A stretch of DNA of 64,000 nt from UBA5359 sp002410925 [NCBI: bacterium UBP13_UBA5359] (GCA_002410925.1 DHPR01000033.1:369364-433363), one strand, 5' to 3'. Numbered from the stretch's first letter, positions 17,722 to 27,149 are shown. Notes: generated from the sequence alone by a model not told the origin. Translations and numbers: made by a program.

Positions 17722-20700
17722 TCAGCATTTATTTGCTTGAGCGGGTACGGGACATTCTCCGTTCGGCAGCATATTCTCGTTCAAAGCACTGGTATCAAGA
17801 GCAGTTGCCGAGTCTTTTCTACGATCAAGCAAGGTATATACTACGGGTATTACAAGCAAGGTAAGCAGCGTGGAGGTAATAAGACCACCGATAACCGCTA
17901 TAGCCATAGGCGAACGCAATTCTCCGCCATCGCCCATGCCCAGCGCCAGAGGCAGCATGCCAAAGATAGTTGTTAAGGTCGTCATCAATATGGGCCGAAG
18001 TCTGATCGGACCTGCCTGAAGCAAAGCTGCTTCCCGCCCATATCCCTGATCTCTCAGCGCATTTGTATAATCCACTAACAGAATAGCATTCTTGGTCACG
18101 ATTCCTCCCAGCATTATCAAGCCGATCAATGATATCATATTCATGGTTTTCCCTGTTAAGAGCATCAGCACAAAGGCACCTATACCGGCAAGCGGCACTG
18201 AAAACATAATCACTAACGGGTAAATCAGAGATTCATACAGAGCCACCAGCCCCAGATAGATGAGTATGATAGAGAGTATCAGCGCCTGTATCATAGGGCT
18301 GAAGATCTCTTGCATACTCTCGGCCTCGCCGCTATACTCGATAGAGTAAGCATCCGGTAAATCGAGCTCGCTCAATTTAGCCTTAATCTTTTTGTTGACC
18401 TGGCCGATGTTATGGTTGCTGTCCAGGCCGGCATAAACCTTTGCCAGGCGCTGCCGGTTCTCACGATTGATCTCCGCAGGTCCGCCGGCCGGCAGAATAT
18501 CCGCTATTTCTCCCAATCTTACAGTTTCTCCAACATTGTTAAGAAGCAGAAGATTTTTGATGCCGTCAATCTCCTGCCTATCCTCTTCACGCAGCCGAAC
18601 AAGAACATCATACTCCTTGCCACCATCCTTGAACCTGGTAGCCACATTTCCTGTCATAGCGGTATAGATTGTTGAGGCCACCTGGCCGGGAGTGATTCGT
18701 CTGTCCTCTGCTAAACGTCTATCCACCTTTATTTGCAATTCGGGCTTACCCATATTCATCGTGTTGCCGATACCAATAAGCCCCTCTATACCGGAAAGCT
18801 CCTTTTCTACTTCGTTGGCTATTTCGGTCAATCGCCGGGAATCGGGGCCGCTTATTTTTATCTGTACCGGCGCCGTGCCGGAGGCGCTATCCTCGCCGCC
18901 ACCCATAGAGGCGGCTTGTGCACTTACTTTGGCACCCGGAATAGTGGAGAATCTATACCGTAGATCATCAGCAACCTTACGGCTATCCTGTTTATGCCCT
19001 TTGCGCAATTTAACAAAGATACTGGCCTGCCTGGCTCCACCTGTCCCAATCTCCGCATAAGCTATTTCCGTATCCTTAAGGCTAAGGAGGTATTTCTCCA
19101 TTTCGCTTACACTTTTATCCGTTAGATCAAGGGATGCTCCGGTCGGCATCTCAACATAAGCCTTTATCTCTCCTCTGTCCACAAAAGGAAATGCCTCTCC
19201 GCCTATTATCGGCAACAGCATCAGTGAAGCTATGAGAGAAAAAGCAGCCAGCCCTACCACCTGCCACTGATGAGCCAACGCCCAGGACAAAGCTCTTTTA
19301 TAAGCGTGCTCCAATCTAGTGTAAAAGCGATTCCATGCACTATCCCTGTCCATACCCTCACGACGCAATAGCCTGGCAGCCAATGAGGGTATCAGGGTAA
19401 GGGACATAAAGAGTGACATAAATATGCTGAAAGCGACGGTCAGCCCAAACTCCTTAAATATCTGACCCACCATTCCTTTCATGAAGGCGATGGGAACAAA
19501 GACCGCCATAATGGTAAAGGTAGTAGCAATAACGGCGCCGCCGATCTCACCGGTGCCGCTGGAAGCAGCCTCAGCCGCATCTTCGTTACGCTCAAAATGA
19601 CGATAAATATTCTCAAGCACCACAATCGAATCATCAACCAGCATCCCCACGGCCAGAGCCAGCCCCATCAAAGAGAGGACGTTTAACGTGAATCCGCTGT
19701 AATAAATAAAGGCAATGGCGGCAATCAATGATGAGGGTATGCTCAGGAAGATAATAAAGGTACTTCGTGCGCTACGCAGAAAAAGGAAGATGACCAGAAC
19801 CGTAAGCAGTATGCAAAGTAGAAGATTGTCACGAACCTCTTTGACGGAATCCTTGATAAAGGTTGAGTTATCGATAATCACTTCCAGCTTATTACCCTGC
19901 GGCAGCCGGCCTGAGAGATCGGAGACGGTCTTACGTACCGTATCCGCCACTTTAACGGTATTAGCTCCGGATTGCTTTTTGATTACTAGTGTCACACAAT
20001 TCTCACCGTTGAAACGGGCCTTCTGCCGAACTTCCTTAAATGTATCCTCAATCGTAGCCACATCACCGATAGTAAGGGGCAGGCCGTCAATAACGGCCAG
20101 GTTGATCGCAGCTATCTGCTCAACAGATGTAAATTCACCCACGGTACGAACGGTATATTCTCTTGAACGCTGATCTATTCTGCCACCGGGCACATTCAGA
20201 TTATCGCCTTTCAAGGCGGCTACCACCTGTGCCAGCCCCAGCCCATATGCCTCCAAGCGCCCCTGATCCACCCGCACATCTATCTCTCTCTCCAAGCCGC
20301 CGACAACATCAACCGAGGCTACACCGTCAATTCTTTGCAAACGCTCCTTAACAGTATCGTCCGCCAGCTTCCGGGTTTCCGCCAGAGATCCCTTGCTAAA
20401 GAGGGTGATGTTCATTATAGGATGAGCATTGATATCCACTCTAGCAATGCTGGGATCCACTATATCTTGTGGAAGATCGCCACGAACGGCTGAAACTTTA
20501 TCCCTGACATCCGCTACGGCACCGTTAATATCAGTACCGAGCTCAAATTCGATTACTACTACCGATGCGTTTTCGCGGGAAAACGAATATACCTTCTTTA
20601 TGCCACCGATAGGACTGACAGCATCCTCTATAGGCTTGCTGACAAGGCTCTCTATTTCCGCCGGCCCCACACCTGGATAAGCCGTCACTATGGTAACATA

Positions 20701-20829
20701 TGGTATATCGACATTGGGCATGAGATCAATCGGCAAACGTGTCAGGCATATCAACCCAAAGAGCGTCAGAACTAATACAATCACACCCACGAACAAAGGG
20801 CGTTTTATGGAAATATCCGCAATATACAT
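17722..20829 (-). CDS. RND-family efflux transporter, inner-membrane pump
   Basis: 1035 residues, the size of AcrB/MexB-type pumps. It starts with IKRPLFVGVIVLVLTLFG, has the two large periplasmic loops and twelve membrane segments expected, the proton-relay pair in GMLVDDSIVVLENI (TM4) and the Lys in GIVTKNAILLVDY (TM10). Such pumps expel hydrophobic drugs, bile salts or lipids using proton motive force. It follows directly on the membrane fusion protein (no gap) in the tetR-tolC-MFP-RND unit. Substrate range cannot be told. Confidence 0.95.
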   Translation of the reverse strand: MYIADISIKRPLFVGVIVLVLTLFGLICLTRLPIDLMPNVDIPYVTIVTAYPGVGPAEIESLVSKPIEDAVSPIGGIKKVYSFSRENASVVVIEFELGTDINGAVADVRDKVSAVRGDLPQDIVDPSIARVDINAHPIMNITLFSKGSLAETRKLADDTVKERLQRIDGVASVDVVGGLEREIDVRVDQGRLEAYGLGLAQVVAALKGDNLNVPGGRIDQRSREYTVRTVGEFTSVEQIAAINLAVIDGLPLTIGDVATIEDTFKEVRQKARFNGENCVTLVIKKQSGANTVKVADTVRKTVSDLSGRLPQGNKLEVIIDNSTFIKDSVKEVRDNLLLCILLTVLVIFLFLRSARSTFIIFLSIPSSLIAAIAFIYYSGFTLNVLSLMGLALAVGMLVDDSIVVLENIYRHFERNEDAAEAASSGTGEIGGAVIATTFTIMAVFVPIAFMKGMVGQIFKEFGLTVAFSIFMSLFMSLTLIPSLAARLLRREGMDRDSAWNRFYTRLEHAYKRALSWALAHQWQVVGLAAFSLIASLMLLPIIGGEAFPFVDRGEIKAYVEMPTGASLDLTDKSVSEMEKYLLSLKDTEIAYAEIGTGGARQASIFVKLRKGHKQDSRKVADDLRYRFSTIPGAKVSAQAASMGGGEDSASGTAPVQIKISGPDSRRLTEIANEVEKELSGIEGLIGIGNTMNMGKPELQIKVDRRLAEDRRITPGQVASTIYTAMTGNVATRFKDGGKEYDVLVRLREEDRQEIDGIKNLLLLNNVGETVRLGEIADILPAGGPAEINRENRQRLAKVYAGLDSNHNIGQVNKKIKAKLSELDLPDAYSIEYSGEAESMQEIFSPMIQALILSIILIYLGLVALYESLIYPLVIMFSVPLAGIGAFVLMLLTGKTMNMISLIGLIMLGGIVTKNAILLVDYTNALRDQGYGREAALLQAGPIRLRPILMTTLTTIFGMLPLALGMGDGGELRSPMAIAVIGGLITSTLLTLLVIPVVYTLLDRRKDSATALDTSALNENMLPNGECPVPAQANKC

Positions 20830-22071
20830 CTAGAAGGCCGCTCCTTCCATCACCTTTACCTTTTGTCCCTCAACAAGATCATCCTGGCCTACAACAACAA
20901 CAGATGTCCCCGTTGAAACCCCCATAACCTCTATCCGATTCTCTTGTTCTATGCCGGTATGTACTTCCATCTTCCTGACTTTGCCATTCTCGACGCAGGT
21001 GATGTATTTCCTGCCGTCAGACTCTCTTATAGCATCATGAGGCACACTGATAGTGGCACTATGCGTGGAAACGGCAACCTTAGCTCTGGCAAACATGCCG
21101 GATTTGACATTACCATCCTGAAGAGATATACGAATCTTAAAAGAGCGCGTCTTGGCATCAGCCACCGGCACTATTTCAGCTACCTTGCCGACGATCGCTT
21201 TTTCCGGCAAAGCATCCACTCTTATACCGGCAGCCTGGCCGCGCTTAAGCTTTGCAAAGAATCTCTCCGGCACTCTGGCCTCAAAATAGAGATTATTCTG
21301 TTCCGTTATCCTCATAAGCGACGTACCCGGTAGAACCATCTCGCCTTTATCAATTCTACAATCGGATATAACGCCGGATATAGGAGCACGTAAAATAGTA
21401 TGACCGAGTTGGACACGAATCATATCCACATTACCTCTTGCCTGCGATACACCGGCTTCAGCAGCTCTGATATCCTCTCGCCTGGCACCCTCACCGACCA
21501 TGGATAATTGTGCCCTGGCAGAGCTTAATTGAGCTTCGGCGGCCAGATATTGCGCTCTGGCGGCATCCAATTGCTGCTCAGCTATAGCGCCCTGCGAACG
21601 GAGTGATTTTATCCTCTCGTAATTCTGACGAGCATTGTCAAAGACAGCCTGTGCCTGCCTGGCACCATTCTCTGCCTGCAAGCGTTCTTGAGATCTGGCG
21701 CCGGACCTAAGAGCAGCTAGCCTGGCTTCAGCAGCAGAGACCGCCGCCACAGCAGTAGATAGCTGTGCTTGCAGTGCGCTGTCATCAATCCTTAGCAGAA
21801 CCTGGCCGGCAGATACCTTTGTTCCCTCATCTCCAACTCTGTAGATTACCTTCCCGACCGTTTCAGCTGCAACGGCAACCTCGCTTTTGGGGACTATTGA
21901 ACCGGTAAGCTCTATGCTCTCAGTCATATCTTCGCTCAGCGGTTTTACTACGTATACGCTTTTAATCTCAGGTCCGTTATCGTTATCAATTTTCTTGTAT
22001 CGCTTTCCGACTATCGTAAAAGCAGTTGTTAACACAATCACCGCTGCCGCCAGCGCAAATACTCGCTTCAT
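20830..22071 (-). CDS. RND efflux membrane fusion protein
   Basis: 413 residues. An N-terminal membrane anchor (no lipobox Cys), biotinyl-lipoyl half motifs (AETVGKVIYRVGDEGTKVSAG and LRAPISGVISDC), a long Ala/Gln-rich coiled-coil hairpin between about 110 and 210, and beta-barrel/membrane-proximal domains at the end. It bridges the RND pump and TolC-like channel. It is separated by 17 bases from the tolC-like gene and abuts the pump gene. Confidence 0.94.
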   Translation of the reverse strand: MKRVFALAAAVIVLTTAFTIVGKRYKKIDNDNGPEIKSVYVVKPLSEDMTESIELTGSIVPKSEVAVAAETVGKVIYRVGDEGTKVSAGQVLLRIDDSALQAQLSTAVAAVSAAEARLAALRSGARSQERLQAENGARQAQAVFDNARQNYERIKSLRSQGAIAEQQLDAARAQYLAAEAQLSSARAQLSMVGEGARREDIRAAEAGVSQARGNVDMIRVQLGHTILRAPISGVISDCRIDKGEMVLPGTSLMRITEQNNLYFEARVPERFFAKLKRGQAAGIRVDALPEKAIVGKVAEIVPVADAKTRSFKIRISLQDGNVKSGMFARAKVAVSTHSATISVPHDAIRESDGRKYITCVENGKVRKMEVHTGIEQENRIEVMGVSTGTSVVVVGQDDLVEGQKVKVMEGAAF

Positions 22072-22088
22072 AATTACCTGTTTCCTCC

Positions 22089-23381
22089 CTACAACTCCAT
22101 AGCGACTGCTCGCTCCAACTCGGATAGAGCAATCTCATAATCGCTTACTGCATTGCTATAATTTATCTTTGCCTGAGTAAGTGCCGTTTGCGCATCAATC
22201 AATTCCACACTGGTAGAAACACCGGACTGGTAACGAACAACAGCAATTCTGTTGCCCTCCTCCGCCTGCACCAGTGCCTGACGTGAAGCATCTATCAACT
22301 TCTTATCCTGCTGTAATTGCAGATAACTCTGTCTTACCTGGAGCGATATATTGCGTTTGGCATCACCGGTCATCAGCTTAAGCTGTTCAGCGATATTGGT
22401 ATTCTCACTCAATCTCGATTTTGCCAGTCCGTTATCAAAAAGGGAGACTCTGGCCGATACACCTATTGTCCATATTCCGGAGGTTGCAGCCGTCATATCC
22501 TGATGCAGAACGGCATAGCTTAAAGTACCGTCGATATTAGGACGAACGGCTGATATTATTATCTTTCTACCGGCTTCATTAAGTCTGACCGACAAAGCTA
22601 AAGAACGCAGCTCCGGCCTTTGCTCCCAGGCCATCGATATAAGATCATCAAGGCTGTGCTCTATCGGCTTTATTTCAGGCGAGAGCTTTAGTTGAACGAT
22701 AGTGCTTAAATCTATTCCCAACAGATTATTCAGCGCATTCATTGCCAGGCCAACCCCATTTGATGCCGTGAGCAAATTCTGTTGAACCTGCGCTAACTGA
22801 GTTTCTGCCCTCAAGAGATCATATTTAGCTACCGTACCCGCTTTATAGAACTTCTGAGTTACCTCCAGATGCGCCCTGGCCTGTGCCACAGCCTCCCTGG
22901 CCACCACTTCCATGCGCTGCGCCTTAGCCAGACCATAAAAGGCTCGCTTAACGGATAGAATCAGATCATCCTTTTTCGCCTCCAGATCCACTCCGGCTTG
23001 TTCAAAAGCTATCTCGGCCTGCTCTTCCTGTGCTTCCAATCTTCCTCCACTGTATATAGGCTGATTCAACTGTAGTCCCAGATCATAGGAAGTGGAATTT
23101 ACAGGAAATTCATTGGGTAGAAAGTGGCTGGCGCTAGCCCCGGCGCCAACGGTAAATTTCTGCTGTGCCCTGGCCTGTGCCAATCTGTCGGCAGCAATAT
23201 CCACCTTCTGTATTTCCGTGTTCAGCATCACATTTTTCTTCAGTGCCAGAGCTATACTCTCCGGCAATGTCAACGAAATAGTTGGCGTTGCCGATGCTTC
23301 GTCGGCAAAAGCTGCTGTTGCCGCTGCAAAAAAGAATACTCCGGCCAGAGCAATAGATGCCGTCGTTCTGATCCTTATCAT
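22089..23381 (-). CDS. TolC-family outer-membrane efflux protein
   Basis: 430 residues with a signal peptide (cleavage expected after TAAFA). Two repeated helical halves typical of outer-membrane efflux proteins, with LNQPIYSGGRLEAQ in the first and VSARVSLFDNGLAKS in the second. It forms the trimeric exit duct for the RND system encoded downstream, and is translated first among the three pump genes after tetR. Confidence 0.93.
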   Translation of the reverse strand: MIRIRTTASIALAGVFFFAAATAAFADEASATPTISLTLPESIALALKKNVMLNTEIQKVDIAADRLAQARAQQKFTVGAGASASHFLPNEFPVNSTSYDLGLQLNQPIYSGGRLEAQEEQAEIAFEQAGVDLEAKKDDLILSVKRAFYGLAKAQRMEVVAREAVAQARAHLEVTQKFYKAGTVAKYDLLRAETQLAQVQQNLLTASNGVGLAMNALNNLLGIDLSTIVQLKLSPEIKPIEHSLDDLISMAWEQRPELRSLALSVRLNEAGRKIIISAVRPNIDGTLSYAVLHQDMTAATSGIWTIGVSARVSLFDNGLAKSRLSENTNIAEQLKLMTGDAKRNISLQVRQSYLQLQQDKKLIDASRQALVQAEEGNRIAVVRYQSGVSTSVELIDAQTALTQAKINYSNAVSDYEIALSELERAVAMEL

Positions 23382-23473
23382 TTAAAAGAGCCTCCTCATT
23401 TCTTCATGCTCCATATTAAAAAGATTCGATTTCAAGATACTTTGTACGCGATTTGCATATGGAAGACCACCCA

Positions 23474-24058
23474 TTATTGCATGCTTGAATCAGAACCGCG
23501 ATCGATGATCAAATTACAAACAAAAGATGTTATCTCACTGCTGTTCCAGGTCGTTCCCTGCTTGTCATGCAACGTAAGGATATGAGCCATTCCAAATATG
23601 GCGCAAGCAGCCATTTCCGGTTGTCCTATTCCCAAATTACCTCTGATTAAAATACCTTGCAAAGACCGCTGCATTCGTGTCACAATGCCCGGCAGTAGTT
23701 CATGCAAACGTTCACCCATGCCGGCCAATTCGCGAAATGCTAATTTTATTATCGGTCCTCTGTTATGAGAAAAATCAACGTAATGCTTTATAAATCGGCG
23801 TAAAAGCACAGGCGGTTCTTCTTGTGCAGAAGCGATTACTTCCAAGCCCTTCACCAATTGTTCCATATCATGAACTACCAGTGATAGATATAGGTCCTCC
23901 TTGCTCGAAAAATAGTAATAAATCGATGCTTTGGAAATACCGGCGGCAGAGGATATTTCTCTCATGGATACACCCTTATATCCACTTTCCGCAAAGAGCT
24001 CTGCAGCGCACTTAATGATCCTATCTCTGGTATAATCCGTTGCGTTTTCTTTTGCCAT
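23474..24058 (-). CDS. TetR/AcrR-family repressor of the efflux operon
   Basis: 194 residues. N-terminal helix-turn-helix DNA-binding domain is typical: RIIKCAAELFAESGYKGVSMREIS followed by AGISKASIYYYFSSKEDLYL. The C-terminal ligand-binding domain is not identifiable by eye. ATG 24058 is chosen because GAAGGA sits just upstream; an in-frame TTG at 24073 would include the ribosome site itself. It is the first gene of the transcript and sits immediately behind a 36-bp palindrome at the promoter, so autorepression together with control of the pump is likely. Confidence 0.94.
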   Translation of the reverse strand: MAKENATDYTRDRIIKCAAELFAESGYKGVSMREISSAAGISKASIYYYFSSKEDLYLSLVVHDMEQLVKGLEVIASAQEEPPVLLRRFIKHYVDFSHNRGPIIKLAFRELAGMGERLHELLPGIVTRMQRSLQGILIRGNLGIGQPEMAACAIFGMAHILTLHDKQGTTWNSSEITSFVCNLIIDRGSDSSMQ

Positions 24059-24086
24059 TATCCTTCTCCCCAAAAGATCAGGCCAC

Positions 24087-24122
24087 CTGTCCGTCTGACT
24101 GACCGGTCAGTCAGACGGACAG
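24087..24122. promoter_or_regulatory. TetR operator: perfect 36-bp palindrome
   Basis: Bases 24087-24104 are the exact reverse complement of 24105-24122, centred on GACCGGTC. The palindrome starts directly next to the -10 box and covers the predicted transcription start, ideal for steric repression. TGACCGGTCA-type cores are common in TetR-family operators. Confidence 0.9.
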
Positions 24123-24151
24123 ATTATATCTTTATAGCGAACTATTGTCAA
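24123..24151 (-). promoter_or_regulatory. fully consensus promoter for tetR-tolC-MFP-RND
   Basis: Minus strand TTGACA, 17-base spacer, TATAAT: both boxes match consensus exactly. Such strength suits a promoter held off by a repressor. Predicted start near 24116, inside the palindrome. Confidence 0.93.
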
Positions 24152-24196
24152 GCGTTATTTCCGTACGGAGCTGAACCCTCGGTGTTCCGGCGCCTG

Positions 24197-25348
24197 CTAA
24201 GCAGTATTCCTGATCATCCCGCCAATTATTAAAAGTCTTCCTATCCGCTCTGCTGCTGCAGCTACGGCCTGCTCTGCATTTTCAAGCGCTGTCTCCAAAT
24301 TCATACACTCCGTTACACAGCTAACAGCTATCAGAAGATCGCTCCAGGAAGAGAAATCATTTGCAACCGATCCTCCCACGGCCACTACCGGTAAGCTCAA
24401 TTGCTCCGCCACAGATATCACACCCGATAAAACTTTACCACAAGCGGATTGGGCATCAATTCTTCCCTCGCCTGTAAGAATAAGATCTGCCGCCCCGGCC
24501 TTAGCTTTAAAATCGAGGACATCCATCGTCAGCTCAATACCCGACCGTAATTTTGCATTAAGAAAGGCCATAAGTCCTGCTCCAAGGCCACCGGCTGCAC
24601 CCGAACCCGGTATCTCTGCTATATCCAAGCCTAACTGGCGCTTGATTACGGAAGCTAAATTTGCCAAGCATTCATCAAGATATGCGGCTATCTCGGGTGT
24701 AGCTCCCTTCTGATAACTGTAGATATGCGCTGCTCCCTGCAAGCCGCAAAGCGGATTTTTGACGTCACTGGCAACCAGAATCTCCGTCTCCGATAGGCGG
24801 CTATCCAAGTTACTGATATCCAATCTATCCAGACGGCACAGCTCGCCACCACCCATTCCCAGAGCGCAACCATTGCTATCGAGAAATCGAATGCCTAATG
24901 CCTGGGCCATTCCCATACCGCCATCGTTGGTGGCGCTGCCGCCTATACCTATAATTAAACGACGGCAACCTTCATCCAAAGCAGATCTGATTAGCTGTCC
25001 AGTGCCATAAGAAGTGGCTCTCACCGGATCTAGTTCTTCCCCGGACAGCAATGGTAATCCGGAGGCAGCTGCCATCTCTATGACAGCCGTCCGGCCATCT
25101 TCCAATTTGCCGTAAGAGGCTTCAATGGGTCTTCCTAGAGGGTCATCAACTTTTACCCTTACATATGTGCCACCCATCGCTCTAACCATGACATCTACCG
25201 TGCCTTCGCCGCCATCAGCCAGAGGCAAAAGGGTAGTATCGGCATCGGGGCAGGCCTTTTTAATGCCCTCTTCCATACATATAGCCGCTTCTATAGCAGA
25301 TAAGCTACCTTTGAATGAATCCGGTGCTATTAATACTTTTAATCGCAT
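24197..25348 (-). CDS. glycerate kinase (GlxK/GarK family)
   Basis: 383 residues, standard length. Conserved PDSFKGSLSA near the N-terminus, LADGGEGTVDVM, GIGGSATNDGGMGMAQALG and LTGEGRIDAQS motifs define the family. It phosphorylates D-glycerate to 2-phosphoglycerate (or 3-phosphoglycerate in some members), feeding glycolysis. The start overlaps the stop of the cyclophilin-like gene by ten bases, so the two are coupled. No other glycerate or glyoxylate genes are nearby. Confidence 0.94.
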   Translation of the reverse strand: MRLKVLIAPDSFKGSLSAIEAAICMEEGIKKACPDADTTLLPLADGGEGTVDVMVRAMGGTYVRVKVDDPLGRPIEASYGKLEDGRTAVIEMAAASGLPLLSGEELDPVRATSYGTGQLIRSALDEGCRRLIIGIGGSATNDGGMGMAQALGIRFLDSNGCALGMGGGELCRLDRLDISNLDSRLSETEILVASDVKNPLCGLQGAAHIYSYQKGATPEIAAYLDECLANLASVIKRQLGLDIAEIPGSGAAGGLGAGLMAFLNAKLRSGIELTMDVLDFKAKAGAADLILTGEGRIDAQSACGKVLSGVISVAEQLSLPVVAVGGSVANDFSSWSDLLIAVSCVTECMNLETALENAEQAVAAAAERIGRLLIIGGMIRNTA

Positions 25349-25713
25349 CTTCTTATTCTAACCCTCATTCCTGTGATCACATTTTTGAGTATTTTGAGAT
25401 CGCCTTCAATCCTACCGATAATATTGACAGGACTGGCCGGGCGTATTTCATTGCCTATGCTGGCAGGCGTAATTCCAAAAAAAATACAGAAGGCACGGCC
25501 CGGAGGCCAGTAAGCAATATCACCTGCACTCACCGTTGATTTGCTATTCTCCTCATTCATATTTATAGGTACAGAGAAATAAATTTCTCCTCCCCAAGTG
25601 GTAGCCTTCGTTTCAATCGGAAGCACTTCCCAAAGCTTCCGAGCAGTTGCCGAGTCATTAAGAGTTGCCGTAACGCTTATATTGCCGCAATGTATATTGA
25701 TTTGTCCCCCCAT
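25339..25713 (-). CDS. cyclophilin-like fold protein (TM1367 family)
   Basis: 124 residues resembling the small cyclophilin-like beta-barrel family represented by Thermotoga TM1367: LNDSATARKLWEVLP, WGGEIYFSVPI, VSAGDIAYWPPGRAFCIFFG and the C-terminal IIGRIEGDLKILKNV. Biochemical role is unknown for the family; true prolyl isomerase activity is not established. It overlaps glycerate kinase by ten bases, an association also seen in other genomes as small-gene neighbours, though I cannot verify that here. Confidence 0.8.
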   Translation of the reverse strand: MGGQINIHCGNISVTATLNDSATARKLWEVLPIETKATTWGGEIYFSVPINMNEENSKSTVSAGDIAYWPPGRAFCIFFGITPASIGNEIRPASPVNIIGRIEGDLKILKNVITGMRVRIRRCD

Positions 25714-25765
25714 GACTGATCGCGCCCTTCATTGTATTCTTCTGTATTCTTTTCAGGAGTGATAA

Positions 25766-26173
25766 TCAGATTGCTCTACGCCCTGTGGTTGATACTTGCA
25801 ACAGCTTACCTACCAGCCATAATCTAAAGTTTATATCTGTTTCATACATCTCAACCAGCGACCGTATAGCAGAGAGCCGTGTTGAATCTATTGCCAGAGA
25901 GTATATCAACCCCCTGTTATTACATACTTCGCTATCGAATATGCCTGCTGCGACCATCTCATGCATAGCGTCAGAGATCTCTGCTTCCTGCCTGCCGATC
26001 TCTTCAGCTAGCGCTACGATGGTAGAATGAGCAGTTACATCCCGCATATAGTACAGCAGTATGTCCAGAGCGGCAAAAGAGTGGATAGCCTCCTCAACAA
26101 GGCCAACCACTTCTATTCCTATTCTTGATAGAAATCGTGCAATCAGTACGTCCTGAGGCAAAGGAAACAGCAC
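25766..26173 (-). CDS. small winged-helix-like protein of unknown role
   Basis: 135 residues, not assigned to a family. The middle (ALDILLYYMRDVTAHS, IVALAEEIGRQEAEI, DAMHEMVAAGIF, GLIYSLA) has the helix spacing of a winged helix-turn-helix, followed by a C-terminal helix. It could be a transcription regulator, or a subunit that only borrows the fold. Start GTG 26173 lies on top of its AGAGG site; a TTG at 26161 with better spacing is an alternative. The 52-base gap to the cyclophilin-like gene suggests a common transcript. Confidence 0.65.
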   Translation of the reverse strand: MLFPLPQDVLIARFLSRIGIEVVGLVEEAIHSFAALDILLYYMRDVTAHSTIVALAEEIGRQEAEISDAMHEMVAAGIFDSEVCNNRGLIYSLAIDSTRLSAIRSLVEMYETDINFRLWLVGKLLQVSTTGRRAI

Positions 26174-26371
26174 CTCTCAAATGCATTAATCAACGATGAT
26201 CTATTGCTTTGATATTATAACCTGCTTCTAAATGGCCTTTATGATAAAGATACGATTACGCCGAAATGGATTTCCTTTACCGTTATGTTTATTCGACAGT
26301 ATTATCCGTTAATCCTTTTGATGCTAAAACGAAGAAGCTGTTTGTAGCTTTCCCGGCCTCGAAAAAGCTCC

Positions 26372-26584
26372 TCAGAGTGCCTCCCTAAGGCGGATAACAT
26401 TCTTGGCTTGCAAACCTTTATCGCCTTGCATAAGATCAAAATCGACGGTATCTCCCTTTGTGAGACTTTTAAAACCATTTCCTTGAATTGCCGAGAAGTG
26501 AACAAAAATGTCCTCGGCCCTATCTGCCTCAATAAAACCGTAGCCTTTGGCAGCATCAAACCATTTGACCTTGCCGATACTCAT
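26372..26584 (-). CDS. cold-shock protein (CspA family)
   Basis: 70 residues, one cold-shock domain. RNA-binding motifs RNP1 (KGYGFIE) and RNP2 (DIFVHFSAI) are intact. It should bind single-stranded RNA/DNA and melt structures as an RNA chaperone. Good ribosome site (AAAGGAG). It is divergent from the zinc-ribbon gene at 26814; about 230 bases between them carry the plus-strand promoter of that gene. Downstream 26174-26371 holds a weak hairpin but no gene. Confidence 0.95.
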   Translation of the reverse strand: MSIGKVKWFDAAKGYGFIEADRAEDIFVHFSAIQGNGFKSLTKGDTVDFDLMQGDKGLQAKNVIRLREAL

Positions 26585-26665
26585 GAACGACTTTCTCCTT
26601 TCACCGGTTTACATTATTTAAAGAAATTCTACCCATAAGAGCCATCGCTTAAACATCAGGGGAAT

Positions 26666-26694
26666 TTGCACCTCAAAATTTATGATGATATAAT
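26666..26694 (+). promoter_or_regulatory. promoter for zinc-ribbon gene 1
   Basis: TTGCAC, 17-base spacer, TATAAT. Predicted start near 26701 gives a leader of about 110 bases. Confidence 0.75.
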
Positions 26695-26761
26695 TATTTA
26701 ATCGTAAGCATAGAGATGGCTGGGTTAGGTTTGTCGTGCCATTTTTTGAACCAATCGCCCG

Positions 26762-26800
26762 CCTCAAGCCATGTCTGTATGCCGAAACCATGACTTGAGG
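26762..26800 (+). promoter_or_regulatory. leader hairpin directly before the ribosome site of zinc-ribbon gene 1
   Basis: CCTCAAGCCATG pairs with CATGACTTGAGG (one mismatch), loop of 15. The stem ends right at AAGGAGGAAG, the ribosome binding site. A comparable hairpin stands before the paralogous gene at 52137-52439. Confidence 0.6.
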
Positions 26801-26813
26801 AAGGAGGAAGATC

Positions 26814-27095
26814 ATGTATCAGGACAAAACTATGACTTGCCGTGACTGCAGCAATGAGTTTGTGTTCACCGCTGGTGAGCAGGAATTCTATGCCTCCAAG
26901 GGCTTTGAGAACGAACCGTCTCGTTGCCCTGAGTGCCGCACAGCCCGCAAGCAGAGCCGCAACGCTTACGGTCAACCGCGACAGATGTTTACAGCAACAT
27001 GCACAACCTGCGGCAACGAAGCTGAAGTGCCTTTCAAGCCTCATCCTGACAAACCGGTTTATTGCCGGGATTGCTATCAGGCAAAGAGCGAATGA
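26814..27095 (+). CDS. small zinc-ribbon protein, paralogue 1
   Basis: 93 residues with four CxxC knuckles: TCRDCSNEFVF, RCPECRTARK, TCTTCGNEAEVPF and VYCRDCYQ. The first pair forms a zinc ribbon ending in RCPECR; the second pair encloses the EVPFKPHPDKPVYCRDCY module, known from small uncharacterised zinc-ribbon proteins. Probably binds two zinc ions and nucleic acid or a protein; no enzymatic motif. Strong ribosome site GGAGGAAG. It has its own promoter and a bidirectional terminator, so it is a single-gene unit. A close paralogue lies at 52137-52439. Confidence 0.88.
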   Translation: MYQDKTMTCRDCSNEFVFTAGEQEFYASKGFENEPSRCPECRTARKQSRNAYGQPRQMFTATCTTCGNEAEVPFKPHPDKPVYCRDCYQAKSE

Positions 27096-27107
27096 ACTTC
27101 GGTATCT

Positions 27108-27149
27108 AACACAAAAAAGCGGGGAAGAAGCGCCCCGCTTTTTTGTGTT
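27108..27149. terminator. bidirectional terminator between zinc-ribbon gene and prfB
   Basis: A perfect 17-bp stem (AACACAAAAAAGCGGGG and its complement) with an 8-base loop, with A- and T-runs in the arms, serves both converging genes. Confidence 0.92.

Noticed and set aside
24123-24196. Mobile-element end marked by the 36-bp palindrome
   Set aside because: No transposase, no second copy in the window and no target duplication; promoter overlap explains it as an operator.
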